From Symbiodinium natans (taxonomy: Eukaryota > Sar > Dinophyceae > Suessiales > Symbiodiniaceae): a stretch of 64,000 nt of DNA. The notes below the pieces were generated by a model that was not told the DNA's origin, ran no database searches, and saw nothing but the letters and a program-made list of their open reading frames with translations. The position numbers and the translations under genes are program-made. This document shows, one piece after another, positions 42,749 to 52,299 of this stretch (position 1 is the first letter of the stretch; each line of letters begins with the position of its first letter). The stretch is taken from contig CAJNDS010002678.1 in NCBI GenBank assembly GCA_905221605.1, positions 40,001-104,000 of the forward strand, in the 5' to 3' direction.

Positions 42749-42749
<1 letters not shown>

Positions 42750-42783
<34 letters not shown>

Positions 42784-42885
42784 CATATATATATGTATGT
42801 ATATATATATATATCTGTATGTATACATTGTTATGTGAGCACATATATATATATATATACAGATATAGATAGATACAGATAGACA
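42750..42885. repeat. CA/TA microsatellites
   Basis: Dinucleotide tracts within an intron; Tyr/Ile ORFs are shadows. Confidence 0.9.
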
Positions 42886-42920
42886 GATGTATACCGGAGC
42901 CAGGGCGCCGTCTGCTTTAC

Positions 42921-42956
42921 CGCGGCGTTCTCCTCGAAGATCATCTTCAGCTTCTC
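42921..42956 (-). CDS. Coiled-coil mini-exon with consensus splice sites, minus strand
   Basis: Sense GCTCCTTTCCCCGCAG|GAG, then EKLKMIFEENAA, then donor GCG|GTAAAG. The alternative frame (EAEDDLRGERR) would fit the phase of the exon at 43248 better, so an exon may be missing between. Confidence 0.6.
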
Positions 42957-43247
42957 CTGCGGGGAAAGGAGCCCCCCACGCTATCGGAACCATGCGGCCT
43001 CGGAGGCTCGAATACCCCTGAATCGTCGAATCTCTACACACACATGTTTGTGTTTATTACAAGTGCAAGTATATATATATATATATGTACGTGAATTTTC
43101 CTATGCTGTAGCTTATGCTCCTCATCAACTAATTACAAGCCACTCAAGTGCATGGGGTCACTCTGCCAGGACAGATCCTAAAACCCTAAACCCTAAACCC
43201 TAAACCCTAAACCCTAAACCTGAAACCCTAAACCCTAAACCCTAAAC

Positions 43248-43359
43248 CATTCAGGATGTCGGAGTCTTGGGGCGCTTTGGGAAAGAAGTGTTGACTGCTT
43301 GCCTTCACAACCTCCAGGCAGTACTGCAGCTCGTGCGGCTGCAGCGTCTTCATGGGCTC
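43248..43359 (-). CDS. Exon with heptamer donor, minus strand
   Basis: Acceptor GCAAACCCAG|GAG, then 37 codons EPMKTLQPHELQYCLEVVKA, SSQHFFPKAPQDSDILN, then donor AATG|GTTTAGGG in the CCCTAAA block (43160-43247). Follows the exon at 43436 after a 76-nt intron, phase 0. Helical; family unknown. Confidence 0.7.
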
Positions 43360-43435
43360 CTGGGTTTGCAAGGGTTTTTTGGGTGCAGGGCGTGGCCCTG
43401 AAATTATAGAGCTTGTGGAGCAAAGAACTGAGTAC

Positions 43436-43516
43436 TTGCTTGTGCAGGCCAGCGTCGAAGAAGAACATTACATCCTTCATCTGCCTCAGCTGACATGCAC
43501 CACTGGAGCGTGTCTG
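43436..43516 (-). CDS. Exon, minus strand
   Basis: Acceptor CTCTGTTCAG|CAG and donor AAGCAA|GTACTC enclose 27 codons, QTRSSGACQLRQMKDVMFFF, DAGLHKQ, in phase 0 with 43248-43359. The 76-nt intron has no heptamers, showing that not every intron carries them. Confidence 0.7.
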
Positions 43517-43724
43517 CTGAACAGAGCCATGGCTTCAATCCCGCGCTTCCGCAGTTGAAAGCATGCAGCGGCTTCGCCAGCTTTGGGTCTGACTGTCTGA
43601 AGCCGGGCCACCCGAGCGCCAGGGCCTTTTCCTGAGTGACAAGCACCCTAAACCCACCGCCCGATTACCCTAAACCCTAAACCCTAAACCCTAAACCCTA
43701 AACCCTAAACCCTAAACCCTAAGA

Positions 43725-43826
43725 TTATGGGTTAGCCAGGGTGGCCGACGTCCTCATTTCAGGCGCGTACAACTGCGAAAGAACAGCTGCCAGGCGCTGT
43801 ATGCCCCGAAGCAAACATCTTGAGTA
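43725..43826 (-). CDS. Candidate terminal exon, minus strand
   Basis: Strong pyrimidine tract (TTTTTGTTTTTCATCTTCC), then CGGGCAG|TAC, then 33 codons YSRCLLRGIQRLAAVLSQLY, APEMRTSATLANP, stop at 43725-43727, directly against a CCCTAAA array. Confidence 0.55.
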   Translation of the reverse strand, partial: YSRCLLRGIQRLAAVLSQLYAPEMRTSATLANP

Positions 43827-43963
43827 CTGCCCGAGGCGGAAGATGAAAAACAAAAATGCAAATCCAAAGCCTTACCTGCATGCAGGTCCGAAACGAAGAC
43901 CTAAACCTTTTAAACTAACCCACCTTCCATGCCCTGAGGATTGTCAGGGTCCAGGGTTTACCT

Positions 43964-44064
43964 TAAGAACTCAAAACCTACTTTTTTGTAGGTTATTACT
44001 ATAAAACACCTCTTCTAGGATTCTTACTGTAGGAAACCTACAACAAAGTAGACTTTGGGTTCTT
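43964..44064. mobile_element. Inverted-repeat element, family 9
   Basis: ACCTTAAGAACTCAAAACCT, ACTTTTTTGTAGGTTATTAC and an inverted half ending TTTGGGTTCTTCAGGT. Related to 35666-35815. Confidence 0.65.
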
Positions 44065-44312
44065 CAGGTAGAGTGTAAGCTGTGCAAAAAGCGAGGGGGA
44101 AGCCGATGCCTTTGAAGGCATCGGTTTAGCAGGGCTTAGGGCCTAGGGTACCCTGAACCCTAAACCCTGATTGGGATTTGAGGGTTTCGGGCTTAGCAAA
44201 GCAGGGGTTCGGATGAACAGTTTCGCAACGTGGGGCGTGCAGTGTTTAGGATGTAGGGTTCCTTGCACGCTCCATTTCTGCCACTGCAACGCTGTTCGCT
44301 GAATGGGTGCGG

Positions 44313-44318
<6 letters not shown>

Positions 44319-44362
<44 letters not shown>

Positions 44363-44751
44363 CAGGGAGGGAGAGAGGGAGAGAGGGAGAGAGGGAGAGG
44401 GGGAGAGAGGGAGAGAGGGAGAGAGGGGAGAGAGAGGGGGAGAGGGAGAGAGGGAGAGAGGGAGAGAGGGGAAGAGGGAGAGAGGGAGAGGGAGAGAGAG
44501 AGAGGGAGAGGGGGAGAGGGAGAGGGAGAGGAGGGGGAGGGCGAGGGCGAGGGCGAGGCGAGGGCGAGGGGAGCGCGAGGGGCGAGGGCGAGGGAGAGGG
44601 CGAGGGCGAGGGAGAGGGAGAGAGAGAGTGAGCGAGAGAGCGAGGGAGGGAGGGAGGGGAGGGAGGGGAGGAGAGGGAGGGAGGAGGGAGGGATGGGAGG
44701 GAGGGAGGGAGGGGAGGGAGGGAGGGAGGGAGGGAGGGAGGGAGAGGGGCC
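44319..44751. repeat. 433-bp polypurine tract (GA, GGGA, GGCGA)
   Basis: Nearly pure purine on the plus strand. It creates the longest ORFs here (Glu/Arg/Gly plus, Pro/Ser/Leu minus), which are shadows. Possible triplex-forming DNA. Confidence 0.97.
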
Positions 44752-44829
44752 ACTTATGCAGCCGTGCAGATTATACTGTCTGCAAAGACACCTGGATTCT
44801 GCGGACTGTGCAGGCTTCCATCTGATGTC

Positions 44830-44910
44830 TTGGGATGTTCCCCCTTATACTAACAAGAGGGGGTACTCTCATCCCTATTCAGGACTGTTTGTGCAAGGGG
44901 GGTCATCCCA
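44830..44910. mobile_element. Inverted-repeat element, family 1, with possible target duplication
   Basis: TTGGGATGTTCCCCCTTATA ... GGGTCATCCCA. TCTGATG occurs at 44821-44827 and again at 44911-44917, a possible 7-bp (or slightly longer) target-site duplication. Confidence 0.8.
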
Positions 44911-45173
44911 TCTGATGACTCTGCTCGATCCCGAAACCACGACTCAAAGCCCCGAAGCCGACAAAAACATCAAGGCCGGAAGAAGCCCTCCCTCACACCC
45001 TAAACCCTAAACCCCTGACCCTTCACCCTGAGAATGAGCTTTGCAAGGTCAGCCTTAAACCCAAAACCCTAAAGCCTATAAGCCCTAAGCCCTTTTGCCT
45101 AAACCCCTGACCCTGAAGGCCCCCCCCCCCCCTTTTTGTGTGTCTGAGGCTCGGGGTCCCCACGAACGCGAAC

Positions 45174-45214
45174 CTCGTCGCGCAGCGCAGCCACCTCGCG
45201 GAGGTACTCGGATC
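45174..45214 (-). CDS. Coiled-coil exon, minus strand
   Basis: Acceptor GACAAG|GA and donor GACGAG|GTTCGC enclose 13 codons plus two bases: SEYLREVAALRDE. Flanked on the left by a C run and on the right by a T-run/G-run junction. Confidence 0.6.
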
Positions 45215-45609
45215 CTTGTCTCCCGTGGTGCGAGGGCGTCTTCTTTTCTTTTGGGGGGGGCGGGGGGGTGGGGGGGAAGTTGCTTTTGGTTTAGGGTTTA
45301 GGATGTAGGGTTTACGGTGTATAGACAGTACAGACCCTAACCGGCCCCGAGACGAAAGGGTCGGGGAGGTGAAGTGAAGTTTGCCTCAGAGCTTTGGCGG
45401 GGTTCTCCTACATTCAGGGTATGTACGAGGGGTTCTCTACATTAGGGTTCTTGAATCATGTGGTCCCTTACCTGTTGCAAAGGGTTCTGAGGGACCATGT
45501 AACTACCCTAAGAAAGGTCCCTTTTTGGGTAGTCCGGCGCCGCCGGCGCCCTTGAGATAAGCACCCCCCCCCCCCCCCCCCCCTCAAAGAGGGACACCCG
45601 TGTAGGAAC

Positions 45610-45669
45610 CCACAGGTCTACAAAGCCCGTTGCGATGCTGAGGCCGTCGCGTGTCTCAGTGAACTGGCC
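45610..45669 (-). CDS. Exon, minus strand
   Basis: Acceptor GTTCGCGCAG|GGC, then 20 codons GQFTETRDGLSIATGFVDLW, then donor TGG|GTTCCT. TTTAGGG block right (45690-45708). Looks like a beta-type globular segment; family unknown. Confidence 0.6.
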
Positions 45670-45784
45670 CTGCGCGAACGCTCTCCATGAAGAGTTTAGG
45701 GTTTAGGTTAAGCGTTAAACCCGTAACCCCGAAACCCTAAACCCTAAACCCTAAGCCCTAAACCCTAAACCCTAAACACTTAGG

Positions 45785-45860
45785 GTTTCAGCGAGCCAGG
45801 CGAAGTCTCTTGCAACGGGTATGGGGCAACTCGCGGGCCCGGCGAAAGCCAAACCTTGCC
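45785..45860 (-). CDS. Candidate exon, minus strand
   Basis: Sense GGCCCTTAG|GG, then GLAFAGPASCPIPVARDFAW, LAETLS. CCCTAAA left, TTTAGGG right. Its acceptor region (CCTTGGGCCCTTAGGG) is repeated at 46075-46094. Confidence 0.5.
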
Positions 45861-46007
45861 CTAAGGGCCCAAGGGTTTGGGGTTTAGGGTTTAGGGTTGC
45901 TACGCACCTCACTTACTTCGAGAAGTCCAGCCTGCCCAAGACAGCCAACTATTCCAGTGTCCTAAATCCTAAACCCTAAACGCCCGAAACTGGAGAAGCA
46001 AGCAGGC

Positions 46008-46049
46008 CTGCAGAGACGTATGGCGTGTCTTGGCCTTCTCGATTTCCTC
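46008..46049 (-). CDS. Coiled-coil exon, minus strand
   Basis: Acceptor CTGCCAG|GAG and GC donor CTGCAG|GCCTGC enclose 14 codons, EEIEKAKTRHTSLQ. The sequence before the exon (GACTGCCAG) matches that at 3406. CCCTAAA left, TTTAGGG right. Confidence 0.65.
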
Positions 46050-46261
46050 CTGGCAGTCGCAGACAACCCCTCCATGGCCCTAAGGGCCCAAGGTTAGGGT
46101 TTAGGGTTTAGGGTTTAGGGTTTAGGGTTTAGGGTGTAGCACCGGTCAGCTGGACGCGATAGTTTGAAGACATGCCCACCCCAAGGCCACCCAATCACAA
46201 CTCACGGCAAAACCAAGCCGGAGCCAGCCAAAACCAGCCAGCCATTCAACATTTTTCTGCG

Positions 46262-46412
46262 TCAGATTAGTGTGGTCATGAAATGAGGCCTTATGAAAAA
46301 CATTCCCAGAAGCTTGTGTTCAGGACCTGTAAAGAAACTGCAGCCAAAAAAATTAGGTTTTGCGTTGGGGGAGTCTTCGGCCTTTTTCTCTATGTCGGAT
46401 TGTCGAGCGGGT
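46262..46412 (-). CDS. Candidate terminal exon, about 50 codons, minus strand
   Basis: From the right-hand TTTAGGG block the sense frame runs ARQSDIEKKAEDSPNAKPNF, FGCSFFTGPEHKLLGMFFIR, PHFMTTLI, stop (46262-46264). Charged start, hydrophobic end; acceptor not fixed. Confidence 0.45.
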
Positions 46413-46754
46413 TTTTTAGGGTTTAGGGTTTAGGGTTTAGGGTTTAGGGTTTAGGGAAGACCCCATTATTTAAGGCCTAGAGACCTTCTTCTTTGGGGTC
46501 TTGGGCCCTTAGGGTTGTTGAGGTTACTGAGAGAAGGCGCACGCGGACCATGGGCGGAAGCGTTTAGGTGCAGTATAAATAACTACTATTAAGGCCCCAA
46601 GCCTGCTCTCCTTGACTGCCTGTGTCTTCTCAAAGTGTGTGTGAGTGTACTCCATCAAGCCATCGCTCGGTAAGCTTGGCCACAGGTAAGCCCAGAGCGG
46701 ATGCTTGCAACCCTAAACCCTAAACCCCAAACCCTAAACCCCGAAGCGGCGCAC

Positions 46755-46850
46755 GTCCACATGGAGCCTTCATGGGCTCCACCAGATCTTTCCAAACCGC
46801 TCGTGCCGTCATCATCTTTACCTCGGAACTACGATGGTTGTGTCTATTTG
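46755..46850 (-). CDS. Candidate exon, minus strand
   Basis: Frame SSEVKMMTARAVWKDLVEPM, KAPCGRAP, with GT donor GGAC|GTGCGC. CCCTAAA left (46708-46742), TTTAGGG right. The helical part looks coding. Confidence 0.55.
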
Positions 46851-47389
46851 GAGGTTGATTGGGTTTAGGGTTTAGGGTTAAGGGTTAAGGTTCGAACCTT
46901 GCTTAGGGTACTTATAACCCTACTGATAAGTACCCATGAACCTACACCGCAACTCCCCGTTGCGTGGGTCGTGGAGAGTTGTTTTTGCTAGAAAAGGTCC
47001 ATAAGAGTCTGAGCAAACCTACCAAATTCCTGTAAGTCTTGGAGGTCGCGGGAGGGGTCAAGGGGTGGGCACGGCTGATAGCGTGTAGGGCTTAGGGATG
47101 TGAAGGCCTAATGCCTTGTCGGAGGAACCCTAGGAATCTACAAGTCGGCGTACTGCCTTTACAAGAACTTGACCTGCGGTGAGCACAGCATACGCCCCGC
47201 AGCTAGATGCTGTAGTCAGTCTTCAAAATTCGAGGTGGCTTGGCAGTTCGGGGTTTGGGGGTTTTCAGTACGAAGCGTGCAGGTTGAGTCACTCCGGGTT
47301 GAACCGACTTTCGTGCCATAAATCTAGCATCGGATGTTTGTCGACCCTTTTGACTAAGCCCGCGCAACAACCTGCGCGCATCTCTGTAT

Positions 47390-47462
47390 TCTTCTTCTGG
47401 GCCTGGCGGATCTCAGGGGCCCCTCCGGCCCACAACGCGCGCCCGAAAGCTAAGCCTGTGCG
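47390..47462 (-). CDS. Candidate exon, minus strand
   Basis: Acceptor ACGCACAG|GC, then LAFGRALWAGGAPEIRQAQK, KNTEMRA, then donor GCAG|GTTGTT. The second half is coiled-coil-like. CCCTAAA block right (47488-47535). Confidence 0.45.
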
Positions 47463-47569
47463 TGTGCACAAGAGCCCCAGAGGACTCCACCCTAAACCCT
47501 AAACCCTAAACCCTAAACCCTAAACCCTAAACTCTCTCTTCCTCTTGTTTTCACGGGCCCGCGCCCTGC

Positions 47570-47632
47570 CTGATGGATGGTCGTGGCGGCCAGGTCCCCA
47601 TTCCGGCTGTCGGCCTTGACCGCGGCTTCGAG
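47570..47632 (-). CDS. Exon, minus strand
   Basis: Acceptor AACGCAAG|CTC and GC donor CATCAG|GCAGGG enclose 21 codons, LEAAVKADSRNGDLAATTIH and Gln. CCCTAAA left. Helical, acidic. Confidence 0.6.
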
Positions 47633-47760
47633 CTTGCGTTTTCGGGGTTTTGGGCTTTTCCCACTCCCTAAACCCTAAACCCCCAACCCTAAACCGAGTT
47701 TAGGGTTTAAGGTTTAGGGTTTTTGGGCCAAACCCTAAACCCTAACCCTTAACCTTATAA

Positions 47761-47880
47761 TGGCCAGTGGCCTCTTGTCTGTTTCCCTTATACCTTAATA
47801 CAGCCCCTACGTGCCCTTCTACTTCGAAGAACCCCCTGCAAAACAGAAACCCTCCTCAAAAAGACCACCAACCAATATAA
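47761..47880. repeat. Dispersed repeat, family 5, copy 2
   Basis: TGGCCAGTGGCCTCTTGTCT to AGACCACCAACCAATATAA; roughly 70-75% similar by eye to 9980-10092. Confidence 0.75.
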
Positions 47881-48369
47881 CCTTAACCCTAAACCCTAAA
47901 CCCTAAGGGGCTTTGGGGTTTTGTGGTTTTGCGGTAGGAGGGGTTTGGGTGTATGGCATGAGGGATGAATCTAGGCAGGTTCGGCTGAAGCCTAAGCCCC
48001 ATGGCTGCTTAGGGTTTAGGGTTTATTCCCTCACACTCGGACAGGCGAGGCACCCACAAACCCAAGGCTTTGCCCTGCATTCCTCATCCCGAGGCTGCGC
48101 AGACCCAAGGAAATAGACAAAAAGAAGGGCAAGATGAGCTTGCCTCGGTCAAGAAGGGCAAGATGAGCTTGCAGCTTCGGGCCATCAATGGCACGAAGGA
48201 CAGCACCTCGCGTGGGGGGGGCCGAGTCCGAGGTGCAGGACGTGCACTTGCCCCAATGCCAGCACAGTGTGGGGAGGGGGAGGGACCCTACACCCTGAAC
48301 CCTGAACCCTAAACCCTAAATTTTAAACTCTAAACAAGAAACCCTAAACCCTAAACAAGAAACAAGAAA

Positions 48370-48522
48370 CCCTAAACCCTAACGCTAAACCCTAAACCCT
48401 AAACCCTAAACCCTAAACCCTAAACCCTAAACCCTAAACCCTAAACCCTAAACCCTAAACCCTAAACCCTAAACCCTAAACCCTAATCCCTAAACCCTAA
48501 TCCCTAAACCCTAAACCCTACC
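48370..48522. repeat. CCCTAAA array, about 21 units
   Basis: Left neighbour of the exon at 48560. Confidence 0.95.
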
Positions 48523-48559
48523 CCCCATGCTCTGCATGCAAAGGCCCTCAAAGGTCAGC

Positions 48560-48605
48560 CTTCGCCAAGAAGGCCTCCTCTCCATCAGAGTATGGCTCCG
48601 AGAGC
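48560..48605 (-). CDS. Exon, minus strand
   Basis: Acceptor AAATTTTGCAG|G and GC donor GCGAAG|GCTGAC enclose 15 codons, LSEPYSDGEEAFLAK. Long CCCTAAA array left, TTTAGGG right (48640-48715). Confidence 0.65.
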
Positions 48606-48869
48606 CTGCAAAATTTGGGACTTCACGGTTTCGGGTTTTAGGTTTTAGGGTTTAGGTTTAGGGTTTTAGGTTTTAGGGTATAGGGTTTAGGGTTTAGGGT
48701 TGAGGGGATTTCGGTTTTAGGGCTTGATGAAGCAGCTCGTTGCCTCGGAATGCAACAAGTTTCAGGGTACTCGGTTTGGATATCTTGCCATTCCTTGGCT
48801 TATAGGCTCACGTGTAGCTAGCACCAATGGGAGGGCGAAGGTTTGCGAGCTTACGCCCGTGAAGCGTCA

Positions 48870-48938
48870 GCTAGGGATTATAGTAGGGGGTACTAGAATC
48901 CCTATAAAGGACTGTTAGTATACAGGGGAACATCCCAA
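48870..48938. mobile_element. Family 1 element, right half
   Basis: GGGATTATAGTAGGGGG through GGACTGTTAGTATA to GGGGAACATCCCAA; the left arm is missing. Confidence 0.65.
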
Positions 48939-49144
48939 CTTCCCTCCCTTGTGCAGCCAGCCTCCTGGAAGCGTAGCGAGCAGAGCCGACGCATGAGGAC
49001 CTGCCACAGGGCTTTTTCTTTCAGCCGTCAGCTTTCTCGCGGAGGCGCGCGCGTAGTAAAAAGCTGTGCCCTGTCGTGAGGGTTGACAATGCATGGCTGC
49101 GATACTATATTTTGATGACCTTGCGTTCTGGCTACACCCTAAAC

Positions 49145-49305
49145 TTCTAAACTTAAAATGCTGAGTACCCTGGGCAAAAAAAAGGTTAACCTTTCAAATC
49201 ATGGTAGCATTCTAAAAAGTAATATATACGAATATATATATATATATATATACATATATATATGTACTCCAAAAGGTTGAAGGTTACCTACTCAGATACT
49301 AAGTA
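49145..49305. mobile_element. Inverted-repeat element, family 6 (AGGTTAACCTTT / GGTTGAAGGTTACC)
   Basis: GCTGAGTACCCTGGGC, AAAGGTTAACCTTT, a TA microsatellite, then AAGGTTGAAGGTTACCTACT. Related DNA at 3100-3150, 37978-38066 and 38195-38225. Confidence 0.55.
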
Positions 49306-49338
49306 AAACTGGCCAACACCTCACAGTCGATCGTTGGG

Positions 49339-49416
49339 CTACCTCCGGCGGTGGCGCCCCAGCGAGAGAAGCCGCAGAACGTTCACCAGCTTTCGCACCT
49401 CCCAACCCCCCAACAG
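49339..49416 (-). CDS. Candidate terminal exon, minus strand
   Basis: Sense TCTCAAG|CTG, then LLGGWEVRKLVNVLRLLSLG, RHRRR, stop (49339-49341). Amphipathic Leu-rich helix with a basic tail. Confidence 0.5.
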   Translation of the reverse strand: MLGGWEVRKLVNVLRLLSLGRHRRR

Positions 49417-49489
49417 CTTGAGAGACGTTTGCTTTTCAGAAGCCTAAACCCTAAAATCCTAAACCCTAAACCCTAAACCCCAACTCGGC

Positions 49490-49555
49490 TACAATGATCC
49501 CTTATGAGCTCCGTGGGGCTCGGGCCCAGAGCCCCTTGTCAACCTCCAGGCAGGT
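49490..49555 (-). CDS. Candidate mini-exon, minus strand
   Basis: Sense GGTGTAG|AG, then STCLEVDKGLWAR, then a GC donor CGA|GCCCCA. CCCTAAA left. Confidence 0.4.
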
Positions 49556-49599
49556 GGACTCTACACCACCCCTTTAAGATACCCTAAATGCGCCCAGTC

Positions 49600-49745
49600 C
49601 TTGCAGGTTCATGGGTTTAGGGTGTTTACTTGGAGGTTCATGGGTAGTTATGCCCGCATTGATAAGTCTACTACTTGCAGGTTCATGAGTTTAGTGTATA
49701 CTTGGAGGTTCATGGCTACTTATAACCCCATTGATAAGTCTACTT
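49600..49745. repeat. Duplicated family-3 ends
   Basis: Two tandem copies of GCAGGTTCATG(G/A)GTTTAG, TTACTTGGAGGTTCATGG and ATTGATAAGTCTACT. Confidence 0.7.
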
Positions 49746-49919
49746 CTGACCTACTTATAAAAGGACCTAGGAAACTTATAAGAACAGGTCTAATTGGGGT
49801 CAAAAGTACCCTGAACCAAGTAACGTACACGATGAGGCCCTTGTTGAGGGTGCTTGGGGGTGGGGTTTGTGGGGAGCTGCGGGCGAACCACTACCCTAAA
49901 CCCTAAACCCTAAACTCTA

Positions 49920-51690
49920 CACCCAGAAGCTTCTTGCTGCTGCGATGCTAGGGGCTTCAGGCCCTTTGCTCTTTTGTAGGTCGGGCGGTGGAGGCAGTGC
50001 CCGTAGTTTTCAGGCCTCAAAAGCGCAAGGCAAAAGCGCGAAGGGAACAGCATTCTAGTACCCCATGAACTAAGAGCGAAGGGAACAGTATTCTAGTACC
50101 GCATGAACTCTTGCACCGGCGTTTTCGTATCGTTAGTAGGAGCTTAGATGGGGGGGAGTTTAGGGAGTTTTTGTCTTCGGTTTGTTAGATGCATGGCTCC
50201 GTAACCCAAACCCAAAAGCCCCAGAACCCAAAACCGTAGCCGCCTAACGATGAGCAACCTGGCGCCCTGCACCTCCCCACCTTGCCTCGTCGAAAACTGC
50301 AGAATTACTAGCAGAAGCCAAAAACACCGACATGCACATTTCAAAGCCGAATTCCTAACAAAAGGAGTCTGCCTGAATCAAGAATCCCGCGCACAAACCC
50401 AAAGCTAACCCACGCAACCTCATTACAGAAACATTCGCACTACTTACGTAACCATAGGATCTCTGTCTTCGGCCCCGCTCGAGACCGAAAGGGTCAGCTA
50501 AGCTTGCAGCTCATACTTGGGCTCCCCATGTCCAGTAGCCATGCCAACTTGTGTGGCATAGGGGCAAGCTGGCGCTACGGAGGAGCGTAATGAAAACACA
50601 AACTGGATGGGCTCGATGTGAACAGACTTGGCAGCTACTTACTGAAAGAGCATCATTCCCTTAAAAGCCATGCATTTCAACGGCTCGGCATATAAGATGA
50701 GTAGAGGGTCAAACGAGTTGGAGGCTTCGGGCCGGGCTTGGGGTGTGCACCCACTTTGTGGGATTGCAGCCCCCACGCTGCTTCAAGCCAGGAGACAGGA
50801 AGATGTTGAAGGCTGCGTGCAGTTCTGAAAGTTCCTAAGTAGCTACTCCAAAACCCCTCTAGACTCTAGACCCCACGCAACTGTTCTTGATAGTCCTATG
50901 GACCTGCTCTAAATCCCCAACCAACCCGATGCCTATGGAAACAAGAGTTGCTGAAAGGTGAAATGCAGAGGTCCTGAGAGGGACATGACTTAGACCCTGG
51001 CAGAGACTCGCTCTGGAGGTTCTGCTTTTGGGGGCTTTACATGGGACATAAAGGGCTTTAGGGTCTTTACGGGTTTACTGATTAGAGTCGGGATGTAAGG
51101 GGCTTTGGGGTTTAGGGGCTTGTGCTTGAAAACTTGTACCGCAAGCCAAGGTCAAGCAAAGGCGACCATGCACCATGCAAGCTCCTACTCTTTTTCTCTG
51201 CTCTCTTGCCCATAACTGTACACTGTACACTGCGCTCTGGGACTTGAGCTGGTGCCACGAAAGCCCCCCCCCCCCCCCGCCCCCCCGGGCTTTGGTGTAC
51301 GGAGGGAAAAAGGGCTTTTAGTATCACAAGCCATCGATGCGGCTTGTGGGAAAGAAAGTTGCTTTGCAACTTTGCTTGGGCCCAAAACCCCAGCAGTCAA
51401 TGACTTCTTTCCGGTCTGAAAACCGGACACAAAACCTTTGCTGTGGGAGCACGCTGAGCCCCCGAAACTATTGCTGTAAGCGGGACGCTTCTGAGTAACA
51501 TTCTGATTCTTGAGTCCCGTCACCCGTCAACTAGTATGGGACGACTCTCATGGTGTCCCAGGAACAGCTTCGATTCCACAAGCTTTCCGGACAGCTCTCA
51601 CGAGTCCCTACAAGAGCAGAGAGGGGTACTCGCGGTCATGGCCGTCCCAATGTCCCTAGACACCGCACCTCAAGAAACCTGTGAGTTCTT
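49920..51690. other. Heptamer-poor stretch without a recognised gene
   Basis: The minus frame 51185-51523 (112 codons; includes KNQNVTQKRPAYSNSFGGSA and CDTKSPFSLRTPKPGG) is the best candidate but has no domain. A 50-bp near-duplicate (AGCGAAGGGAACAG, ATTCTAGTACC) lies at 50035-50110. Confidence 0.35.
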
Positions 51691-51727
51691 GCTAAACTCT
51701 AAACCCTAAACCCTATACCCTGAACCC

Positions 51728-51803
51728 TCAGTGCTTCTTGCTCTTGGCCGCCAGGCGCGACAGGAACTTACCTGAGCAGTCTGCTTGAGCTTGGGCCCAT
51801 AGC
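51728..51803 (-). CDS. Terminal exon, minus strand
   Basis: Acceptor TTCTTCACAG|G, then 24 codons LWAQAQADCSGKFLSRLAAK, SKKH, stop (51728-51730). Its phase fits a GC donor (GG|GCTGCA) in the exon at 52705-52806. Basic tail. CCCTAAA-type block left. Confidence 0.6.
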
Positions 51804-52083
51804 CTGTGAAGAATCTCGCAGTGTTTAACCTGCTTTTGGGGCTAAGACTTAAGGGCTTTCTCGGCTTTACTTTACCTTAGTTGCTGTACTTGATTTACTT
51901 GCTGGACTATTTGTATATGTATATATATATATATGTATACACACATATGCATGTCGTATACATATGCATCTATATATATATATATATATGTGAATACATA
52001 TCAAGATATCCGTCCTTCGACACAGAAATGATGACAATAATCCATCATCTACGTAACATTCACTTAACCTTCCTGTTGGCTAG

Positions 52084-52230
52084 TAGGGAATGAGGGAAGG
52101 AGGTACTGCAAAAAAACCTTAAAGGGTATATATATATATATAGGGGGTTATAGGGTACCTATTAAGAATCCCTTAAAGGGCATATATATATATAGGGATA
52201 TAGGGTACCTTATTCCCTCATTCCCCTCTA
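52084..52230. mobile_element. Inverted-repeat element, family 8
   Basis: TAGGGAATGAGGGAAGGAGG left; right end inverse GAGGGGAATGAGGGAATAAG; two internal AAGGG, TATATA, TATAGGGTACCT units. Confidence 0.85.
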
Positions 52231-52299
52231 ACCGACCGTAAGCATCTGGGACTTGGGGCTCCTGGACTCATATGGGCTCTGGGATGCTCTGGGTTTAAG

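Noticed and set aside
44193-45010. 235-codon plus ORF and 186-codon minus ORF
   Set aside because: Both are translations of the polypurine/polypyrimidine tract.
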